This document shows positions 27,455 through 36,070 of a stretch of DNA of 64,000 nt, piece after piece. The notes beneath the pieces are model-generated. The model was not told where the DNA came from. It ran no database searches and saw only the letters and a list, made by a program, of their open reading frames with translations. The stretch spans positions 1,323,001 to 1,387,000 of the forward strand of contig NZ_OX636706.1 of the NCBI RefSeq assembly GCF_951793255.1, written 5' to 3'. Position 1 is the stretch's first letter; every line of letters begins with the position of its first letter. This DNA is from Desulfovibrio piger (GTDB lineage Bacteria > Desulfobacterota > Desulfovibrionia > Desulfovibrionales > Desulfovibrionaceae). The position numbers were made by a program, and so were the translations under genes.

Positions 27455-28678
27455 CTATGCGGCCGCCACGCGGCGGCCGTGGAGGACGTAGTACAGCAGC
27501 ACCGCGCCGAGGACCACGAAGGCCAGGGTCTGGTACATGCCGTCATAGCCTGCGGCGGGGATCATGAAGCCGAACAGGTAGGGCCCCAGACCGATGCCCA
27601 GGTCGAAGAAGATGAAAAAGGTCGTGGTGGCCTGGGCAAAGCGGGCCTTGGACACCAGCGAGAGCGAGACCGCCTGTCCGGCGGACTGGAAGTTGCCGAA
27701 GCCCATGCCCAGGATCAGCCCCGCGGCCAGCAGGACCCAGCTGCTGCTGGCGTGGGCCATCATGGTCAGGGAAAGGGCCGTCAGCAGCAGGGCCGGGTAG
27801 AAGATGATGTTCTCGCCGCGCAGGTCGAACAGGCGACCGGTCAGGGGCCGGGTCACCAGGGCGGCCAGGGCGTAGAGCAGGAAGAAAAGGCTGGCCGCGC
27901 CGGTCAGGCCGCGTTCCGCCGCATAGGAGGTCATGAAGGCCTGGATGCAGCCGTAGCTCAGACAGGTGATGAGCGCCACCAGCGAAAAACGCACCACACG
28001 CGGGTCGATGTAACTGTTGAGCTCAAGGAAGGGCCGGTGGCGGTGGCGCATCTCCGGCAGGTCGTGCAGGCCGAAGAAGATGGCGATGCAGGTCAGGCCG
28101 ATGCCCAGGCAGGTCTGTGCCAGGATGGTATAGCTGAAATACCGGGAGATGAGGATGCCCAGGAAGGGCCCCAGGGCCAGCGCGAAGGCCGTGCTCATGC
28201 TGAACAGGCTGATGCCCAGCCCGTGATGCTGGTGGGGCACCACATAGGCCACGATGGTACCGGTGGCCGTGCCCATGATGCCCACGCCCATACCCATGCA
28301 CAGGCGTTGCACGAAGAGCAGGGCCAGGTTGGGGACCCAGAAAAAGGCCGCGATGCTGGCCGAATAGAGCAGCAGCCCGGCAAAAAGGATGGCACGGCAG
28401 CCGCACAGGGAAAGCAGGTTGCCGGTCAGGAAACGGCCGATGAGGCAGCCGATGACCATGATGCCCGCGGTGAGCCCGGCGCTGCTGAGGCTGGCGCCGT
28501 AGGTGGCCCGCGCGTAGGCCGTGCTGGTGACGAACATCAGGTAGTAGGCCGTCATGACCAGCAGGTTGATGCAGGCGACCACATTGAAGTTGCGGTTGAA
28601 AATGGAGCGCAGGGCTTCGCCGGTGCTGGCGGTGCTGCGGTCCTGTGTCCGGGGCCGGGATCTGTGTTGGGTGGGCAT
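27455..28678 (-). CDS. MFS-family transporter
   Basis: A 407-residue, 12-helix major facilitator protein: an N-terminal cytoplasmic stretch with basic residues, six helices (with GRFLTGNLLSLCG in the first loop), a central loop near residue 190 (HDLPEMRHRHRPF) and six more helices. The related loop motif RPLTGRLFDLRGEN occurs in the second half. The start at 28678 follows AGGAA and lies downstream of a good promoter. A MarR-type gene is divergent from it, with a palindrome next to the promoter, which suggests an efflux pump induced by its own substrate. The substrate is unknown. Confidence 0.88.
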   Translation of the reverse strand: MPTQHRSRPRTQDRSTASTGEALRSIFNRNFNVVACINLLVMTAYYLMFVTSTAYARATYGASLSSAGLTAGIMVIGCLIGRFLTGNLLSLCGCRAILFAGLLLYSASIAAFFWVPNLALLFVQRLCMGMGVGIMGTATGTIVAYVVPHQHHGLGISLFSMSTAFALALGPFLGILISRYFSYTILAQTCLGIGLTCIAIFFGLHDLPEMRHRHRPFLELNSYIDPRVVRFSLVALITCLSYGCIQAFMTSYAAERGLTGAASLFFLLYALAALVTRPLTGRLFDLRGENIIFYPALLLTALSLTMMAHASSSWVLLAAGLILGMGFGNFQSAGQAVSLSLVSKARFAQATTTFFIFFDLGIGLGPYLFGFMIPAAGYDGMYQTLAFVVLGAVLLYYVLHGRRVAAA

Positions 28679-28707
28679 AGGGATTCCTGGGCGAAATATC
28701 GCCATAC

Positions 28708-28752
28708 CGTTGCGTATGCAACGATATACGTCCGGGTGCTTTCCCTTGTCAA
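28708..28752 (-). promoter_or_regulatory. MFS promoter with adjacent palindromic operator
   Basis: On the minus strand TTGACA (28747-28752) and TATATC (28723-28728) are 18 bases apart. The palindrome CGTTGC-gtat-GCAACG (28708-28723) sits immediately downstream at the transcription start and is a likely binding site for the divergently encoded MarR protein. A related CGTATGCG sequence recurs near 28825. Confidence 0.65.
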
Positions 28753-28859
28753 GCAGAAAACCTGTCCGGCGGACGGAGCGCTTTTGCCCTTGCAAGGCGC
28801 TGCAAGGCTGACTATGAAAAAACGACGTATGCGACCTACATCATTTTTCTGGAGCTGTT

Positions 28860-29291
28860 GTGGAACTGACCTATAAGTGGATCGCGCTGGCCAACCGGCA
28901 TTACCTCATGTACCTGAACAAGCGTCTTGCTTCGTACGGTCTCAGCGGCAGCCAGTATCTTTTCATCCTGAACATCTGCCGCCAGCCCGGCCTGACCCAG
29001 GACAAGCTGCCGGACATCATCCACATCAACAAGAGCAACGTCACCCGTGCCCTGGCCCATCTGGAGAAGCTCGGCTTCATCCGGCGTGAGGTCAACCCGC
29101 AGGACAAGCGCACGGCCGCCGTCTTTCCGACGCAGAAGGCCCTGGACGTGTACCCGCACGTGCTGGAGATCATCCGGGGCTGGGACGCTTCGGTGACCAG
29201 CCCGCTGACGGAGGACGAGAAGCACACCCTGCAGGCCCTGCTCAAGCGCGTGGTGGCCTCGGCCCACGAGTACCGCAGCACCGAGGGCTAG
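28860..29291 (+). CDS. MarR-family transcriptional regulator, GTG start
   Basis: A 143-residue winged-helix protein: QPGLTQDKLPDIIHINKSNVTRALAHLEKLGFIRR is the DNA-binding helix-turn-helix with the wing residues REVNPQDKRTAAVFPT. The start codon is GTG at 28860 after GGAG. It is divergent from the MFS transporter; MarR proteins commonly repress a neighbouring efflux gene and are released by the exported compound. A terminator lies 210 bases downstream. Confidence 0.92.
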   Translation: MELTYKWIALANRHYLMYLNKRLASYGLSGSQYLFILNICRQPGLTQDKLPDIIHINKSNVTRALAHLEKLGFIRREVNPQDKRTAAVFPTQKALDVYPHVLEIIRGWDASVTSPLTEDEKHTLQALLKRVVASAHEYRSTEG

Positions 29292-29500
29292 GGGCCAGGT
29301 CCTCCCGCCAGAAGTCTTGGGGACAGCTGTCGCTGCCCATGCCGTGCAGGGACGGTATGGAGCCGGGCCGGGAAGGTCTTCCGGCTTCGCGCCATGCACA
29401 GGGCTGTTCCCACCCATGTCTCTCCCGCAGCGTCCCTGCAACCAGCACATGCGACAGGCACGAGCCCTGTTCCCTGCGGGGAGATATGAAAGAACAACGA

Positions 29501-29535
29501 GCGGCGCGGACGATTCGTCCGCGCCGCTTTCTTTC
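29501..29535 (+). terminator. Intrinsic terminator between the marR-type and kinase/phosphatase genes
   Basis: A 12-bp perfect stem (29501-29512 with 29516-29527) is followed by TTTCTTTC. The convergent gene ends at 29572. Confidence 0.8.
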
Positions 29536-29571
29536 GGGCATCTTGCCGTGCCCTTGCGTGCGTTCCCCGCT

Positions 29572-30774
29572 CTAGTAGCTGATGCGTTCGATGAGCTTGC
29601 GGCGGGGCGTGAGCGAGATGTGGTAGTACTGGTTCTGCGGCACGTTGATGTAGGGGATGTCCTCCTCGCGCTGGCGCAGGAACAGGGAGAGGATGACCCG
29701 GTTGATGGCCTGGTGGCCCATCAGCATCACGGGCAGTTCACCGGCCAGGAATAGGGCCCGCTGCAGGCCGCGCCGCACACGCTCACGGAGCATGGCGTAG
29801 CTTTCGCCGTGCGGATAGGCGTAGTGGTATTTGTCTGCGTTACGGCCAGCCGTGATCTCGGGCATGGTCTCACGGATCTCGCTGTAGCACATGCCTTCGC
29901 AATCCCCGGCCCAGATCTCGTCGAATTCCTTGAAGGCCATCACGCGGGTCTCGTGCCGTCCGCGCAGCAGGGGCGCCGCGGTTTCGTGCGAGCGCATGCG
30001 CGTGGAGGTGAACACCCAGTCCAGTTTCTGGTCGCGCAGGTGCAGGGCCAGGGCCTCGGCCTGCATCCGGCCTTTGGCCGTCAGGGGCGGATCGCCGCCG
30101 ATACGGCCCTGCACGTTGTATTCCGTCTGACCATGCCGCGCCAGGTACAGGCTCTGCACCCACCAGCTGACCACGATCTCGCGGATGGCGGGATAGTAGG
30201 GGGAGCCTTCGCAGGGCTGTTCCGCCAGGATGCGGCTGGACATGGTGTCCACGCACAGCCAGTACTGTTCCTTGCCCACAGGCTCGTAGATGGCTTCGTA
30301 ATAGCCGATGCGGCCCACAAAGCTCGCCAGGGCCTCGTCCTCGGTATAGCCCGCGTATTCCGGCAAGCGGGTCTTGTTGCGGATGCAGGCATTGAGCAGC
30401 ACGGGGTCTTCATTGACGCATTCCAGAAAGAGCACGGGATGATCCGTGAGGGTCCTTTCGATAAAGGCCCGCCGTGCGCGACTGACGTTGGTGGCATCCA
30501 GGATGGCTACGTCACCTTCCCGGTTCAGCCATTCTTTGGCCCGGATCAGGTTTTGCCGGCAGATCTCCTCGCGGATCCTGCGACCTTCGGCATTGTCCGG
30601 GGAATAGAACTCCGGCAGGGTGGATTCCGCCCCCAGCAGTTCGCGGCGGACGTCGCCGTTGTTGAAGATGGCTGAACGGAAGCCGTCAGCCGCCAGGCCG
30701 CCGCAGATGCGCCGGGCCAGACGGGACTTGCCGCGTGCGGGCAGGCCCACCATGACGAGATAGAGCTTGTGCAT
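29572..30774 (-). CDS. 6-phosphofructo-2-kinase / fructose-2,6-bisphosphatase-like bifunctional protein
   Basis: A 400-residue fusion. The N-terminal domain (1-215) is a P-loop kinase with GLPARGKSRLAR and ILDATNVSRARR, matching the kinase half of eukaryotic PFK-2. The C-terminal domain is a histidine phosphatase with LARHGQTEYN, the partner Glu region FDEIWAGDCEG and a second His in LMGHQAINR. The two halves in eukaryotes make and degrade fructose 2,6-bisphosphate, a regulator of glycolysis. Bacterial members exist mainly in delta-proteobacteria, and their substrate is not securely established. The ATG at 30774 has no strong ribosome site. It is downstream of the secreted hypothetical protein by 81 bases. 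Confidence 0.88.
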   Translation of the reverse strand: MHKLYLVMVGLPARGKSRLARRICGGLAADGFRSAIFNNGDVRRELLGAESTLPEFYSPDNAEGRRIREEICRQNLIRAKEWLNREGDVAILDATNVSRARRAFIERTLTDHPVLFLECVNEDPVLLNACIRNKTRLPEYAGYTEDEALASFVGRIGYYEAIYEPVGKEQYWLCVDTMSSRILAEQPCEGSPYYPAIREIVVSWWVQSLYLARHGQTEYNVQGRIGGDPPLTAKGRMQAEALALHLRDQKLDWVFTSTRMRSHETAAPLLRGRHETRVMAFKEFDEIWAGDCEGMCYSEIRETMPEITAGRNADKYHYAYPHGESYAMLRERVRRGLQRALFLAGELPVMLMGHQAINRVILSLFLRQREEDIPYINVPQNQYYHISLTPRRKLIERISY

Positions 30775-30855
30775 GAGACTCCTGTGGGGCGTTGGTCTGT
30801 ACGGATATCAAGAGCCGCCCGGCCGCGCGAGGGGCAGGGCCGGACATCATGCCGG

Positions 30856-31551
30856 TCAGCGGGCCGCAGGGGCCGCCTTGGGGGCCGCAAGCTGTTCCAG
30901 GGCCTTTTTCAGCGGCTTGCCGGGATGCTTGCCGCACCACTCCAGCAGGGCGTCGCTTTGGGCGGCCATGTTCCCCAGCTCCAGGGGACGGTAGGGGCGG
31001 TCTTCCTTGAAGGCCTGATAGCCGTCCCACCAGAGGACCAGCGGCAGCCAGTTGTCGCCCTGCCGGCGGAAGGTGCGGCAGGGCTGGGAGAGCTTTTGCC
31101 GCGACAGCTTTTCGCGCACTGCCTGCCAGCGTTCCGTCAGGCGGGACATGGGGGCCGCGGCGCAGGCGTCATGCAGGCGTATGGGCAGGCTGGAGGTCCA
31201 CTGCTCGCCCTGCTGCCAGAGCTGGAAGGGGAGATCCTCCTTGCCGCTGCGGGCCGCCACATAACCGTCCAGCCATTCCAGCGGCACGTCCAGGCGCAGG
31301 CCGCCTCCTGTTTTTTTCCTGTCCACCGCCTGTTCGGCCAGAGGCCGGCAGATCAGGGCCCCCACGCGCAGGTCGCTGTCTTCAGGGCTGCTGCCCAACA
31401 GCAGCATCTGGCCGGGTTCCGCCTCCTGCACCGTGATGGTCAGGGGCGATGATACGGGTTTTTGGGGCTGGGCCGCACCGGCAGCAAGGGGGCTCAGCAG
31501 CATCAGCAGCAGAAAAGCCGCGCACAGCGGGCTGAAGGACGTGTTTCGCAT
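30856..31551 (-). CDS. Secreted hypothetical protein
   Basis: A 231-residue protein with a signal peptide (LLLMLLSPLAAGAA, cleavage near residue 26). I recognise no family. Four cysteines (ICRPLA, DACAAA, QPCRTF, EWCGKH) could form disulfides. A Trp-rich part (NWLPLVLWWDGYQAF) is in the middle, and the C-terminus is a Lys/Ala-rich tail. It is upstream of the kinase/phosphatase gene on the same strand and possibly co-transcribed. Confidence 0.7.
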   Translation of the reverse strand: MRNTSFSPLCAAFLLLMLLSPLAAGAAQPQKPVSSPLTITVQEAEPGQMLLLGSSPEDSDLRVGALICRPLAEQAVDRKKTGGGLRLDVPLEWLDGYVAARSGKEDLPFQLWQQGEQWTSSLPIRLHDACAAAPMSRLTERWQAVREKLSRQKLSQPCRTFRRQGDNWLPLVLWWDGYQAFKEDRPYRPLELGNMAAQSDALLEWCGKHPGKPLKKALEQLAAPKAAPAAR

Positions 31552-32131
31552 AATTTACTCCTGCCGCAGGATAGCATTGTCGACCGGGGGATTGGAAGCG
31601 GGTTTGTCGTGGGGGAAGGGGCGTTTTGGGGCAAAACTGTCCCTTCCTCCATGCCCCCCCGGGAAAAACCTTATTCGGGTGTGGACGACAGGCCCCGCCG
31701 TTGTCTGAAGGTCGGGGTCATCGGGGCGTGCCGGAAAAGGGAACGGATGGGGCCCCTCCGGGAATGCAGGGCGTTTTCGCAAATTGTCGGAGGGTGCGAC
31801 GAGTCCTGTCATGACAACCGGCAAGGGCAGGTGATGGGAAAAGGCTCCGGGCTGTGGCGACAGGAAAGCAGCAGAGGGCGTTGAAGTACCGGCAGGGCGG
31901 GGCCGCTCCGGACTCAGGGGCGGGAGGAACGGCTCAAAAAACTTGCCGAATGAGGAACAACAAGCGGATACGGGCTGCCCGCTTGATGTTCTCCAGGCCG
32001 GCCAGGGCTCTGGCAGTGCAAAGCATCCCGTGTGCCGGCTGGATGATCGGGGAAGGATGGCCCTGCCCGCGAGACGGCGACGGGGACCGGCGTACGGACC
32101 AGAGTGAAGTTTTTTGAAGGGGTGGGGGAGC
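31552..32131. other. Intergenic, no convincing gene
   Basis: About 580 bases. Open frames exist on both strands, but their translations are Pro/Arg-rich with no conserved character and no good ribosome sites. Promoter signals for the secreted hypothetical gene should be near 31560-31650 but none is clear. Confidence 0.5.
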
Positions 32132-32182
32132 GCGAGGGGGCGGGGGGACTTTTTGTTCACAAAAGTCCCCCCGCCCCCTCGC
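32132..32182. repeat. Perfect 22-bp inverted repeat downstream of tyrS
   Basis: Left arm 32132-32153 and right arm 32161-32182 are exact reverse complements separated by seven bases (TGTTCAC). Each arm joins a G/C tract to a T4 or A4 run. It lies 20 bases past the tyrS stop. A run of seven A follows on the plus strand, so on the minus strand the T run precedes rather than follows the stem, which is the wrong order for a classical terminator of tyrS. Confidence 0.85.
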
Positions 32183-32202
32183 AAAAAAACAGCTGCGGCA
32201 GG

Positions 32203-33402
32203 CTAGGCCGTGACGGTCAGGCGCAGGAAGCGCTTCTTGCCCAGCTTGATGACGTATTCACCGGCAGCCAGGGGCGACATGGCGTCGTCGCAGCGCTGGC
32301 CGTCCACGGACAGGGCGCCTTCCTTGATGAGGCGCTTGGCTTCGCCGCGGCTCTTGACCAGACCGGCGGCTTCCAGGAAGGCGGGCGGGGTGCTGTCGTC
32401 GCCCTGGGCGCAGGTGTGGCAGGGGGCGTCGTCCGGCACGCCGCCGCTGGCAAAGACGGCATTGAAGCCCTGGCGGGCCTCGTCGGCGTCCTTTTCGCTG
32501 TGGTAGCGGCTGACCATTTCGTGGGCCAGCATTTCCTTGGCGGCCTTGGGATGCACGCGGCCCTGGGCCACGTCTTCCTTGAGGGTGGCGATCTCTTCCA
32601 GAGACTTGAAGGACAGCAGCTCGTAGTAGCGCCACATGAGCTCGTCGGAGATGGCCATGACCTTGCCGAAGATCTCGGAGGGAGCTTCGTCGATGCCGAT
32701 GTAGTTGCCGTAGGACTTGGACATCTTGCGCACGCCGTCCAGGCCTTCCAGCAGGGGCATGGTCAGGATGCACTGGCTTTCCATGCCGTAGTGGGCCTGG
32801 AGGTTGCGGCCCACCAGCAGGTTGAACTTCTGGTCGGTGCCGCCCATTTCCACATCGGCCTTGAGGGCCACGGAGTCATAGCCCTGGCAGAGGGGGTAGA
32901 TGAATTCGTGGATGGAGATGGGGCGCTGCTCGCGGAAGCGCTTTTCAAAGTCGTCGCGTTCCATCATGCGGGCCACGGTATAGCTGGAGGCCAGACGGAT
33001 GAAGTCCGAGGCGTCCATCTTGCCCAGCCAGTGGGAGTTGAATTCCACGATGGTCTTTTCGGGGTCGAGGATCTTGAAGACCTGCTTCTTGTAGGTCTCG
33101 GCATTGGCGATGACCTGTTCCTCGGTCAGGGGGGGACGGGTCTCGGAGCGGCCGGTGGGGTCGCCGATGCGGCCGGTGAAGTCACCGATCAGGAAGATGA
33201 TCTGGTGGCCCAGTTCCTGAAAGTGGCGCATCTTGTGCATGACCACGGTGTGGCCCAGATGCAGGTCGGGAGCGGTGGGGTCAAAGCCCACCTTCACGCG
33301 CAGGGGCGTGCCGCGTTCCAGTTTCTTGCGCAGTTCCTTCTCGTCAATCAGTTCCGCCACGCCGCGTTTGATCACGGCCATTTGGCGATCAATATCCATC
33401 AT
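32203..33402 (-). CDS. tyrS: Tyrosyl-tRNA synthetase
   Basis: A 399-residue class I synthetase that charges tRNA-Tyr. It has the HIGH-type signature DLHLGHTVV after GFDPTAP, and [12 protein letters not shown] as the KMSKS loop. The anticodon-binding region and a C-terminal S4 RNA-binding domain ([23 protein letters not shown]) follow. Two adjacent ATGs (33402 and 33399) are possible starts after AAGGA; the first is used here. A sigma-70 promoter lies 50-80 bases upstream. Monocistronic. Confidence 0.97.
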   Translation of the reverse strand: MMDIDRQMAVIKRGVAELIDEKELRKKLERGTPLRVKVGFDPTAPDLHLGHTVVMHKMRHFQELGHQIIFLIGDFTGRIGDPTGRSETRPPLTEEQVIANAETYKKQVFKILDPEKTIVEFNSHWLGKMDASDFIRLASSYTVARMMERDDFEKRFREQRPISIHEFIYPLCQGYDSVALKADVEMGGTDQKFNLLVGRNLQAHYGMESQCILTMPLLEGLDGVRKMSKSYGNYIGIDEAPSEIFGKVMAISDELMWRYYELLSFKSLEEIATLKEDVAQGRVHPKAAKEMLAHEMVSRYHSEKDADEARQGFNAVFASGGVPDDAPCHTCAQGDDSTPPAFLEAAGLVKSRGEAKRLIKEGALSVDGQRCDDAMSPLAAGEYVIKLGKKRFLRLTVTA

Positions 33403-33451
33403 CGAACTTGTCCTTGCGTGGAGTTGGCCCGTTACGGGCGTTATCCCGGCA

Positions 33452-33480
33452 GGATAGCCTCGGCAAAGCGGGGGTGTCAA
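33452..33480 (-). promoter_or_regulatory. tyrS promoter
   Basis: On the minus strand a consensus TTGACA (33475-33480), a 17-base spacer and CTATCC (33452-33457) lie about 50 bases upstream of the tyrS start. The remaining bases to 33833 show no gene or other clear signal. Confidence 0.65.
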
Positions 33481-33833
33481 TGTCCCGCAGGGGAAAAGGA
33501 CGAAAAAGGGAGGCATGCTCCAGGGGAGGGAAAGGCCGTGCCCCCGGGCGGCAGGGAAGGCTGCGGACCGGTGGTGCGCAAGGGATGGCGGGAACGGGGA
33601 ACAGGCGTCCCGTGCGGCTTCAGCTCCGTCGCGGGCAGGGCCCGTGGGGAAGGAGGACAGCCAGCGTCGGTTTTTTGGGAGGGACGCGGGCAGGCCGGGA
33701 CGCCGCGGCAGGCGGGGCGGCGGGAAAGGAGAGGGCAGAAACAAGGAGAGCCGCAGGGCCGGATGACGCTCGAAAGGGAAGAGACGAGGGAAGCGACAAA
33801 GGTATCTCTTCGGCATGTCCGGGGACGGGAATG

Positions 33834-33864
33834 AAAAAGGCGCCGACGGTTGCCCGTCGGCGCC
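33834..33864 (-). terminator. Intrinsic terminator of the TSUP operon
   Basis: On the minus strand an 11-bp perfect stem (33854-33864 with 33839-33849) with a GCAA loop is followed by five T, 35 bases after the stop of the membrane-protein gene. Confidence 0.92.
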
Positions 33865-33898
33865 TGACGTTGCCCGCCTGGAAAGGCCAGACCGGGAA

Positions 33899-34627
33899 CT
33901 AGCCTTCCTGCTTGACCTTGGACTTGGTCATGGCAAGGCCAACGCCTTCAAACAGCTCGAAGATGGCGAAGCCATACCAGAGCGTGTAGATGACGTAGAA
34001 GATCAGCATGCCGCTCATGAGCCAGATGTGATCCGACACCTTCACGGGTTCCACGCTGTAGAAGTTGTTGCCGGGTTCCACGGCGCGGCGCAGGACCTGG
34101 TCAACGACCTGGGCCTCGGCGATCAGGCGCTGCTTCTGCAGTTCCTTGATGGAGGGGCTCAGCACATACCACCAGGCCGCGGCGGCCTTGAGGGCATGGG
34201 TGCCGTCGTAACGGGCGCTCACGGTGGCGTCGTCGTTGTGGTACAGGCTGTCGGCGTCGGTGGTGGCGGCGTTCAGCATGGCGGCCAGGTTGCCTTCGTA
34301 GGAGACCTTGGCGCCGTCAGCGCTGGCGGTCATGCCGGCCTTGGTCAGCACCTGCACGGCGGTCTCGGCCAGTTCGGCCTTCTTCATGGTCACGGTGACC
34401 TTGACGTTGACCTTTTCCACGGTCTTCACATGTTCACGCACGCTGGGGATGAAGTAGGAAGAACCCTTGGAAAGTTCGTTGAACACGTTATCGGCGTACT
34501 GGAGGCCGGTCAGGTGGTTGCCCTTTTCGTCACGCATGATGGGGGTGAGCAGCACACAGAACAGGACCAGGAACGAGATCAGCAGGATGGAACCCCGGAC
34601 AAAGGGGCCTTTTTCATGAATAAGCAT
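33899..34627 (-). CDS. Membrane protein partner of the TSUP exporter
   Basis: A 242-residue protein with one N-terminal membrane helix ([20 protein letters not shown]), a periplasmic domain of about 160 residues and a C-terminal helix ([23 protein letters not shown]). I recognise no named family. Its ATG is two bases after the stop of the TauE/SafE-type gene, with GGAGG inside the end of that gene, so the two are tightly coupled. It probably forms a complex with that permease. The periplasmic domain could bind or channel the exported anion, but that is inference. Confidence 0.8.
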   Translation of the reverse strand: MLIHEKGPFVRGSILLISFLVLFCVLLTPIMRDEKGNHLTGLQYADNVFNELSKGSSYFIPSVREHVKTVEKVNVKVTVTMKKAELAETAVQVLTKAGMTASADGAKVSYEGNLAAMLNAATTDADSLYHNDDATVSARYDGTHALKAAAAWWYVLSPSIKELQKQRLIAEAQVVDQVLRRAVEPGNNFYSVEPVKVSDHIWLMSGMLIFYVIYTLWYGFAIFELFEGVGLAMTKSKVKQEG

Positions 34628-34629
34628 AA

Positions 34630-35892
34630 TTAGGCCTCCCCTCTGAGCTTGCCGAGATTAAGGAAGAACTTGCTGAACACCCAGAGGCCGAAGAAGGCGA
34701 CGACCACCCAGAAGATCACGTTGCCCACTTCTTCGATGATATTCACCACGGACATGGACCAGTCGAGGTATTCCATTTCGACCAGCTTCTTGGGCAGGGT
34801 GGCGGCGCGGTTGATGAAACCGGAGATGATGGACACGGCGTAGAAACCGCGGATGTGCACGCCCTTGACGACCTTGGTGGTCAGAGCGCCCACCTGGATG
34901 CCCAGCAGGGAACCCAGCAGCATGCCCACGGCCAGGGTGTAGAACACGTAACCGTAAATGGCGTACTGGCCCACGGAAGCCAGACCGGCGGTGAAGATGA
35001 TCTGCAGGATGTCGGTACCCACGGTGGTCATGGAGGACACACCGAAGATGTACACGAACATGGGGAAGGTCACGAAACCGCCGCCCACACCCATGATGGC
35101 GGCCAGCATGCCCACGACCACGCCACCGGCGGCAACGATCCAGCCGGAGATGCGACGGCCACCAGGCACCAGGTCTTCGTCAAAGGTGATCATGGGGGGC
35201 ACGTTCAGGCTCTGCAGCTTGACGGAAAGGCTGGTCATGCCGGCGGTGCCGCCGTGAGCGTCGCCGCTGTCGGCCTGGGTGCCGCGGGTGGCTTTCAGGA
35301 AGTCGAACAGAGCGTAGAAGCCCAGGAAGCCCAGCAGCACGGCGTAGATGGTGCTGATGAACATTTCGGACAGCAGCGGGTCGGCATTGTACAGGCCCTT
35401 GTTGATGGCACCGCCCACGAAGGTACCGGCACCGGAGCCTACCAGAAACGCGATGGCCAGTTTGACGGACACGTTACCGAGCTTTTTGTGGACGGTGGTG
35501 CCCATGATGGCCTTGGCGAAGATGTGGAACAGGTCCGTACCGACGGCCAGGATGCCCTTGACGCCCGCGGCCATCAGGGCCGGGGTGATGATGAAGCCGC
35601 CACCGGCGCCGATGCAGCCGGTGATGAGGCCGGCCGCCAGACCGACGGCGATGGAGGCCAGGAAAATGGTGGTGGTGTAGAAGGCCGGCGCATACGCGCT
35701 TTTGCCGCCCAGCATTTCGTGGGCTTCATAGGCTTCGGCACCGCACACGAGCAGGATGGGCGCGGCCAGGGCCAGCAGGAACAGCATCTTTTTGCGGTTC
35801 TTGATGATGGACGTGGAGACTTCCAGGTCCCATTTGGCGTAGGCCTGCGAGCTGCTTAACAGAAATTGATACAGTGATCTGCCAAAACTCAT
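34630..35892 (-). CDS. TauE/SafE-family (TSUP) anion exporter
   Basis: A 420-residue membrane protein of the sulfite exporter TauE/SafE family. The two internal repeats show the family's glycine signature: GLAAGLITGCIGAGGGFIITPALMAAG and GMLAAIMGVGGGFVTFPMFVYIFG. A cytoplasmic loop of about 60 residues separates them. TSUP proteins move sulfite, sulfonates or related organosulfur and organic anions. The start at 35892 follows GGGAGGAGTT. A sigma-54 promoter directly precedes it, so expression needs an enhancer-binding activator. The substrate is not proven; sulfite or sulfate traffic is plausible in this organism. Confidence 0.88.
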   Translation of the reverse strand: MSFGRSLYQFLLSSSQAYAKWDLEVSTSIIKNRKKMLFLLALAAPILLVCGAEAYEAHEMLGGKSAYAPAFYTTTIFLASIAVGLAAGLITGCIGAGGGFIITPALMAAGVKGILAVGTDLFHIFAKAIMGTTVHKKLGNVSVKLAIAFLVGSGAGTFVGGAINKGLYNADPLLSEMFISTIYAVLLGFLGFYALFDFLKATRGTQADSGDAHGGTAGMTSLSVKLQSLNVPPMITFDEDLVPGGRRISGWIVAAGGVVVGMLAAIMGVGGGFVTFPMFVYIFGVSSMTTVGTDILQIIFTAGLASVGQYAIYGYVFYTLAVGMLLGSLLGIQVGALTTKVVKGVHIRGFYAVSIISGFINRAATLPKKLVEMEYLDWSMSVVNIIEEVGNVIFWVVVAFFGLWVFSKFFLNLGKLRGEA

Positions 35893-35923
35893 AACTCCTC
35901 CCGGTATGTTTGCCGTCAAAAAC

Positions 35924-35939
35924 AGCAAAAAACATGCCA
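35924..35939 (-). promoter_or_regulatory. Sigma-54 promoter of the TSUP operon
   Basis: On the minus strand TGGCATG-tttt-TTGCT matches the -24/-12 consensus (GG at 35938/35937, GC at 35926/35925, correct 12-base phase). The predicted start near 35913 leaves a leader of about 21 bases containing the GGAGG site. Confidence 0.7.
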
Positions 35940-35993
35940 TTTGTGCAAAAAATCCCAATCGCCAGCTAACATGCCGTAACCAAAAGAGATACG

Positions 35994-36034
35994 AAAAACA
36001 AAAACAGCCTGCTCCCCTGATGGAAAGCAGGCTG
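35994..36034 (-). terminator. Intrinsic terminator of the YkgJ-type gene
   Basis: On the minus strand CAGCCTGCT (36026-36034) pairs with AGCAGGCTG (36005-36013), followed by TTTTTGTTTTT. It insulates the downstream sigma-54 promoter. Confidence 0.9.
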
Positions 36035-36070
36035 TCAGATGTCAGCTTTTTTTACAGTTGCAAAAAAAAG

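Noticed and set aside
31555..32184. 209-codon minus-strand open frame between tyrS and the secreted hypothetical
   Set aside because: Pro/Arg/Ser-rich, no ribosome site, includes the perfect inverted repeat; composition looks non-coding.
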